Shown here: piece after piece, positions 5,421 through 9,448 of the stretch | Layout of the letters: every line of letters starts with the position of its first letter | Position numbering within the stretch: the stretch's first letter is position 1 | The notes under the pieces: generated by a model | What the model was told of the DNA's origin: nothing | Seen by the model: only the letters and a program-made list of their open reading frames with translations | Database searches by the model: none | Translations under genes and position numbers: made by a program | Assembly (NCBI GenBank): GCA_003170935.1 | Contig: PMYA01000131.1 | Location: forward strand, 6,594-16,041 | Origin: Methanobacteriota archaeon | Lineage (GTDB): Archaea > Halobacteriota > Bog-38 > Methanoflorentales > Methanoflorentaceae | Direction: 5' to 3' | Length of the DNA stretch: 9,448 nucleotides

Positions 5421-6374
5421 ATGAAACCCACGGAGAAGCTTCCGGACTTGCTTGAGTTTTTCAACATTATAGCGAGAATCCAGCGTCTCAACGAGGTTTT
5501 TCGCCTGAGTGGGCGAATCCGCTATTTATACGAAGTCTTGTGCTTCATCCTGATTGTTTTTGATGCTTTTTTTCTGTTCCTGACCGTCATCTTTAACCTC
5601 AGATCGGGCAGCTTGCAGGCAATAGCGACGTTTGACGCGGTCGTGGTGCTCTTTTTATGGGTCGAATACCTGTTTAGAGTAAACGAGCAGGACAACAAGT
5701 GGAGCTACGTCGCGTACCAGTGGACCGACGTTCTCGCCATCATTCCTTTTGACTATCTTGCCCTCGTTTCGTTCGGCGTCGCTCTGCCGCTTACCCTGGT
5801 CTTCAAGCTTCTGCGACTCGGGCGAATCATCGCCCTATTGAGGTTCTCACGACGAATAGAAAAAGAAGTCCTCGCATTCGCCGAAAAGACGCGACTCATC
5901 TACGGCTTGGCCATTTACTTGCTGGTTATCATCGTCGGCGCTACCCTCTTCTTTTCCATCGAATCGGGCGTGAATCCCAACGTTGGTGCGCCCGACGACG
6001 CGCTGTGGTTCATGATCGTCACCATTACGACCGTCGGCTACGGGGACGTGGTGCCTTACACCGGGCTTGGCAGGATTATCGCGGTCGTCGCCATGATCTC
6101 TGCCATCCTCTTTGCCAGCCTCGTGACGGCCACCACCACGACGGCCCTCCTCGAGAAGTTCAGGTCCGAACGGGAAGAAATCACCAACTCAAGCAAAGAG
6201 ACGATCGGAAACGTCATCACGCAACTGAGCGCAATCGAAGAACGCTTAGGAATGCTTTCTACCTTGGAGGACCGCACGGACGAAATCAAGGCTGACCTCG
6301 CCGAGCTCAAAGGGATGCGAGCAGAGATGCAGAGCTTGAAAGAATCGGTCGAGGGGAAAAAGCAAGAAGAGTGA
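5421..6374 (+). CDS. Voltage-gated-type potassium channel subunit with coiled-coil tail
   Basis: This is a 317-residue six-helix cation channel of the voltage-gated ion channel superfamily, expected to act as a tetramer in the cytoplasmic membrane. S1 is at about 37-60, S2 at 68-87 (with VEYLFRV) and S3 at 98-120 (WTDVLAIIPFDYL). An S4-like helix at about 122-146 carries K129, R132, R135, R141, R144 and R145. S5 is at about 157-180, followed by a pore helix and the selectivity filter TTVGYGD (203-209), then S6 at about 216-242. The filter is the canonical K+ signature. Residues 245-315 are highly charged with heptad-like spacing (IEERLGMLSTLEDRTDEIKA), consistent with a cytosolic coiled coil that could help tetramerise or gate the channel; no RCK or cyclic-nucleotide domain is present. 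ATG at 5421 follows GAGGA at 4-nt spacing. The stop overlaps the next frame as GTGA. Confidence 0.92.
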   Translation: MKPTEKLPDLLEFFNIIARIQRLNEVFRLSGRIRYLYEVLCFILIVFDAFFLFLTVIFNLRSGSLQAIATFDAVVVLFLWVEYLFRVNEQDNKWSYVAYQWTDVLAIIPFDYLALVSFGVALPLTLVFKLLRLGRIIALLRFSRRIEKEVLAFAEKTRLIYGLAIYLLVIIVGATLFFSIESGVNPNVGAPDDALWFMIVTITTVGYGDVVPYTGLGRIIAVVAMISAILFASLVTATTTTALLEKFRSEREEITNSSKETIGNVITQLSAIEERLGMLSTLEDRTDEIKADLAELKGMRAEMQSLKESVEGKKQEE

Positions 6375-6604
6375 GTTTCTTGGGGGTTGCTGGTGCGCTG
6401 CTCACGTCATTTTTCTCGCCGCTTTCCGGACGAACGTCGGCACTGAGGGCTGCCCCCCCTTTCGTGATGGACATCGCTGCGGGTGTTGTTCCGCGCCTCA
6501 CGTCATCAGCTCACCGCTCAACACAGACCCTTCTGCTTATCGGCAGCATCGCCATTGTGTTGGTCCTGTTCGCCGATGCGTCGCGGATCAGCCTAATACT
6601 TTAA
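6371..6604 (+). CDS. Possible small membrane protein coupled to the channel gene
   Basis: This is a 77-codon frame whose GTG start overlaps the channel stop by 4 bp (GTGA), the usual geometry of translational coupling. The product has a hydrophobic start (SFLGVAGALLTSFFSP), a Ser/Arg/Ala-rich middle and a strong C-terminal helix (TLLLIGSIAIVLVLFA, residues 53-68). That would fit a one- or two-pass membrane peptide, conceivably an accessory to the channel. The SD is weak (AAGAAGA abutting the start) and I recognise no family, so a spurious frame is possible. Confidence 0.4.
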   Translation: MSFLGVAGALLTSFFSPLSGRTSALRAAPPFVMDIAAGVVPRLTSSAHRSTQTLLLIGSIAIVLVLFADASRISLIL

Positions 6605-6640
6605 TAATTAGATTATATGTAGGGTATAGCACCAGGAGAC
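6605..6640 (+). promoter_or_regulatory. Probable promoter and ribosome binding site for the DUF169 gene
   Basis: An A+T-rich patch (TTAATAATTAGATTATATG, 6601-6619) followed by GGGTATAGC stands out from the GC-richer flanks, just upstream of AGGAG (6634-6638). It could contain a -10 or TATA element for the gene starting at 6648. I cannot fix the exact element. Confidence 0.35.
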
Positions 6641-6647
6641 AACACCT

Positions 6648-7370
6648 ATGGCAGAGGAACCGCTGAAAATTAAAATAGAGTACGCAGAGTCATCTGAAAT
6701 CCTCAGGACCTCCCTGAAGATGAAAGGAACTCCCGTCGCATTTGGCTTCGCGACAACTAAGGATGAAATTCCATCCGGGATGCCAGAGATCGATAAAAGA
6801 ATCAAGCACTGTATGATGGTGAGCCTTGCTAGGAACGAGGGCAGAATCTTCTATTCCACTTCAGATAAACACGAATGTAATGGCGGGGCCTTCGCTTTAG
6901 GACTCAGGGATCTTACACCGACCCTAAGGACAGGCAAGTTTTATTTTAAACTGGGGAAATTTGCGAGTGTTACCTCCAGTAAAAGGACGATGGAAAGTGT
7001 ACCACGCCTTCCCACCGGAGAGACCTATGCAACTATGTACGCTCCCCTAAGGGAGACACCATTCACTCCGCAGGTAATTCTTATTATTACAAATCCATGG
7101 GCTATGCTGAAACTTGCGCAATCGTCGTTGTTCCGGCTGGGGGGGAGAGTACGTGCCGAGTTCTCTGGTATCCAGTCGGTCTGTTCGGACGCAGTCGCAC
7201 AGACCTATCTCACCGGAAAGCCGAACTTTTCGCTCGGTTGCGATGGTTCAAGGAAGTTTTCCGGGATTGCCGATGATGAGATGGTGATGGGATTTCCCGC
7301 GGAGATGCTGTCAGAGATTGTGGATGCAGTAAAAATCATTACCCAAGCTCCCGGGTCATCGAAAACATAA
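6648..7370 (+). CDS. DUF169 family protein
   Basis: This is a 240-residue soluble protein of the DUF169 family (PF02596-type), common in methanogens and anaerobic bacteria and of unknown biochemical function. Recognisable features are the early VAFGFATTKDEIPSGMP (30-46), the block IKHCMMVSLAR (52-62), ECNGGAFALGL (76-86), and the late block beginning VCSDAVAQTYLTGKPNFSLGC (178-198) and running on to DDEMVMGFP (209-217). Four cysteines (55, 77, 179, 198) sit within these conserved blocks and are candidates for metal or cofactor binding; that is inference. ATG at 6648 has AGGAG 9 nt upstream. It is followed 85 bp later by a DszB-like gene on the same strand, with only a weak GACCGG/CCGGTC inverted repeat (7388-7393 and 7422-7427) between, so the two may be co-transcribed. 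Confidence 0.85.
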   Translation: MAEEPLKIKIEYAESSEILRTSLKMKGTPVAFGFATTKDEIPSGMPEIDKRIKHCMMVSLARNEGRIFYSTSDKHECNGGAFALGLRDLTPTLRTGKFYFKLGKFASVTSSKRTMESVPRLPTGETYATMYAPLRETPFTPQVILIITNPWAMLKLAQSSLFRLGGRVRAEFSGIQSVCSDAVAQTYLTGKPNFSLGCDGSRKFSGIADDEMVMGFPAEMLSEIVDAVKIITQAPGSSKT

Positions 7371-7455
7371 TCCCATTTGTAACTGGCGACCGGGCCTGGA
7401 CCGTAATAATGCGACTCACCACCGGTCTGTGATGCGCAACAAAACGAGAGGTACT

Positions 7456-8635
7456 ATGACAAAAAGCAATGTGTCTGGAGAAGACAAGAAATTCAACACG
7501 GTGCCGCTGGATTGGAAAGAAGTTTATTACACCAATTGTCCCCTCGTGTCCGCCAGTAATGTCGACCAAGAACTGGGTTGGACCAGAGAGGAGTTCAAGA
7601 AGATCGGCGTCCAGTACGCTTATCTCCGCTCCCGCCGCGAGAACGACTGGTACCCGCACTACATCCACAACCTCGACAACCTGATCCGCTTCGGCGGTCT
7701 ATTCCCCCCTATCCACGTTCACGCGGACATCCGCAGGACCAGGCTCCTTGGGGCGACGCACGTATACGAAGGCGGCTGCATGATGGTGCGCGCCAGGGAC
7801 AACATCTACCGGATGAAAGATCTGAAGGGCAAGAAGGTCGGCCTTACGAAGAGCCTGAACCATCAAGAATGACTGGTGGCGCATCCAGGAGGAACAAGGC
7901 ATTGAACTCATGCTGATGCTGAACGACATGACTCGCGACGACGTCGAGATCGTAGAGTTCCCCTACCCGGATGACTGGTATGATAATCCCGCGATGCTCG
8001 AGCCGATGGAGAACTAATCTGAACTGTGGCTCAAGCGTGACCACAAGCACGACCTGGCCTTTCGACCGCTGGAGTTGGCGCTAGAGCAGGGCGTCGTCGA
8101 TGCGATCTACACCCAGAGTGGCCCCTTCCAGCATCTCCAGGAGGCAACGGGCAAGTTCAAGGCGATCGAGGACCTGTCCAAGTATCCGGACTGGACCCTG
8201 CAGGTGTGTAATGTCCCGGCCGTCATCACGTGCAGTGACGTGATGGCCGAGGAGCACCCAGAACTCGTCGTCACGTTCATGAAAGGCATGATCAATGTGG
8301 GGCGCTGGGCCAACGAGCACAAGCACGCCGCCGCGGCGATCCTCGACAAGCAAACGTTCTACCTGGACGTCGAGGACACGTACAGAGGCATCAAGAACAT
8401 CGATATGGTGCCCACCCTGTCGCCTCAGAACCTGGCCGCCATTGAGATCGGGAAGGACTTTATGCTGAGCCACGGCTACATCAAGAACGACTTTGATGTG
8501 CATGAGTGGGCCGCACCGGAGTTCCTCGAGCAGGCGGCGAGAGAACTGCTCGAGGAACAGTGGCAGAAGGCGACCTCGGCGAAGCTTCCTGAGGCGGCGT
8601 CTGAGCTGCAGGCGTCTACGCGGCGGCTGGGGTAG
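7456..8635 (+). pseudogene. DszB-like (sulfinate desulfinase / SBP-fold) gene, frameshifted and interrupted
   Basis: Read through, this would encode about 392 residues, close to DszB (365 aa). DszB is the 2'-hydroxybiphenyl-2-sulfinate desulfinase of dibenzothiophene desulfurisation and has a periplasmic-binding-protein fold. The N-terminal part shows YYTNCPL (Cys28) and HYIHNLDNLIRFGGLFPP (His68, Arg78). These match in spacing the DszB active-site Cys27, His60 and Arg70 as I remember them; the C-terminal HEWAAPEFLEQ matches the DszB end (QWAAPEFL). The first frame ends at TGA 7870-7872. The remainder, beginning IKNDWWRIQEEQGIEL, lies in the next frame, and removing one base near 7859-7862 (AACC) joins them. 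A TAA at 8015-8017 then interrupts the second frame. ATG 7456 is chosen for its AGAGG SD; an in-frame ATG at 7429 has none. Related proteins are often annotated as ABC substrate-binding proteins, so the substrate is uncertain. Confidence 0.75.
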
Positions 8636-8654
8636 TCGGCAGGAAGCTTAGCAG

Positions 8655-8800
8655 GGTGTGCGCGGCAGTGTGCCCAACACCGGTCGCTGCCGCCTGCGCA
8701 AGGCGGCTCATCGCGAGGTCACGGTGTTCAGGTAGCCTGGCAGACGCAGGTCGTGACCGGTGCAACAAAGCGGGAGCAGCGGTCTCTCGCTGCACAAGTT
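8655..8800 (+). promoter_or_regulatory. Structured GC-rich leader upstream of the rhodanese gene
   Basis: Several perfect inverted repeats lie between the DszB-like stop and the rhodanese SD. GCGGCAG/CTGCCGC pairs 8662-8668 with 8687-8693, flanked by TGCGC/GCGCA. GGTCACG/CGTGACC pairs 8717-8723 with 8752-8758, enclosing CAGG/CCTG. GCAGCG/CGCTGC pairs 8776-8781 with 8788-8793. A competing 7-nt pair, CACCGGT (8678-8684) with ACCGGTG (8756-8762), could switch the first two. There is no T-run, so a simple terminator is unlikely; a structured 5' leader or attenuator is possible. Confidence 0.45.
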
Positions 8801-8816
8801 TAAAGGAGACAGTATT

Positions 8817-9359
8817 ATGACGACTAATGAAGGACCCACCCCTCAACCGAGCCATCAGGTGCCTGAAAAAAAGCAGACTAGCTTAGGGCTTTATGTGACG
8901 GCGCAAGAGGCTTACGAAATGTGGAAAACCAAGCCCGAGCAGGTCAACATCCTTGACGTTCGCACTCCTGAAGAGTACGTTTTCGTCGGCCACGCCGAAA
9001 TGGCGAGGAACATTCCCCTCGTCTTCGTAACACGCCAGTGGGACGCTGACAACAACGAGTTCGTTGTGGAGCCGAATCCCGATTTCATCCCCCACGTGAA
9101 GGATCTGTTCGCGCTCACCGACACGCTCCTAGTCACGTGCCGGACTGGGGGTCGTAGCGCCAAGGCGGTCAACGCGCTTGCCAAAGCCGGGTTTGTGAAC
9201 GTCTACAACATCATCGATGGCATGGAAGGGGATAAGGTGAACGACCTCGGAAGCGTAAACCACGGAAAGCGGACGAAGAACGGCTGGAAGAATTCCGGAT
9301 CGCCCTGGACCTACGATGTCAATCCAGAGCTGATTGGCTTGCCAATCGTCAAGAGATAA
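8817..9359 (+). CDS. Rhodanese-domain sulfurtransferase
   Basis: This is a 180-residue single-domain rhodanese, expected in the cytoplasm because no signal peptide is visible. The domain runs from about 25 to 165: NILDVRTPEEYVFVGHAEM (44-62) is the CH2A-like start, and the active-site loop is CRTGGRS (108-114), with Cys108 as the persulfide-carrying residue. Then come AVNALAKAGFVNVYNIIDGMEGD (117-139) and a conserved-looking tail with HGKRTKNGWKNSGSPWTYD (149-167). Such enzymes move sulfane sulfur between donors (thiosulfate, persulfides) and thiol or cyanide acceptors. ATG 8817 is chosen over an upstream in-frame start at 8760 because AAGGAGA (8803-8809) lies 7 nt before it and the extra residues fall in the structured leader. 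The long insertion after the first strand (VFVTRQWDADNNEFVVEPNP, 69-88) marks a distinct subfamily. It lies downstream of the DszB-like pseudogene on the same strand. Confidence 0.93.
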   Translation: MTTNEGPTPQPSHQVPEKKQTSLGLYVTAQEAYEMWKTKPEQVNILDVRTPEEYVFVGHAEMARNIPLVFVTRQWDADNNEFVVEPNPDFIPHVKDLFALTDTLLVTCRTGGRSAKAVNALAKAGFVNVYNIIDGMEGDKVNDLGSVNHGKRTKNGWKNSGSPWTYDVNPELIGLPIVKR

Positions 9360-9410
9360 CTTGCTCTTCTACGATGTCCCGAACCAGCGTCTCAGCTCAG
9401 CATTAAAATC

Positions 9411-9432
9411 AGAGCTCCGGCCTTGAAGCTCT
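9411..9432 (+). terminator. Weak hairpin after the rhodanese gene
   Basis: AGAGCT (9411-9416) pairs with AGCTCT (9427-9432) around a 10-nt loop, 52 bp after the stop. No T-run follows, so it is at best a Rho-type or incomplete terminator. Nothing else is evident in the last 89 bp. Confidence 0.2.
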
Positions 9433-9448
9433 TGTGGGAAAGGCAGGG

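Noticed and set aside
7838..7872. Programmed frameshifting as the explanation for the DszB-like split
   Set aside because: No slippery heptamer or downstream pseudoknot is evident near 7859-7870, and a second lesion (TAA at 8015) would still stop translation.
8081..8503. 140-codon minus-strand frame opposite the DszB-like gene
   Set aside because: The plus strand carries the family's C-terminal signature; the minus frame has no motif or SD.

Overview
The window is about 9.4 kb of roughly 50% GC DNA. It is densely coding, with clear Shine-Dalgarno (SD) sites and several ATGA/GTGA-type gene overlaps, so it is prokaryotic chromosome. The gene families (paired AI-2E-type permeases, a DUF6325/SHOCT pair, a DUF169 protein, a DszB-like protein, a rhodanese) occur in environmental anaerobic bacteria and some also in methanogenic archaea. 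I cannot settle the domain or phylum. There are no rRNA or tRNA genes, no transposase and no CRISPR array.

Left part (1-3700): the 3' end of a four-helix membrane protein is followed by a convergent gap with a strong hairpin. Next come two paralogous AI-2E family permeases of identical length (366 aa), transcribed divergently from a 417-bp intergenic region. An unusual branched inverted-repeat structure follows the second permease.

Middle part (3687-5420): a minus-strand, translationally coupled pair encodes a DUF6325 protein and a SHOCT-domain protein. Straight after the SHOCT gene's amber stop, the same reading frame continues into a second recognisable SHOCT domain. Upstream lies a long gene-poor stretch. 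It contains a 42-codon plus-strand gene with a near-ideal SD; its product is a very basic miniprotein carrying two copies of a KKAAVVHH motif.

Right part (5421-9448), all plus strand: a six-helix voltage-gated-type K+ channel with a coiled-coil tail, a GTGA-overlapping small membrane ORF, and a DUF169 protein. Then comes a DszB-like (sulfinate desulfinase / substrate-binding fold) gene broken by one frameshift and one in-frame stop. A GC-rich, hairpin-filled leader and a rhodanese complete the window. The DszB-like/rhodanese neighbourhood hints at sulfur chemistry, but the DszB-like gene as written cannot give a full-length protein.

The items most worth following up are the KKAAVVHH miniprotein, the SHOCT domain behind an amber codon, the broken DszB-like gene with otherwise conserved active-site residues, and the structured leader in front of the rhodanese.
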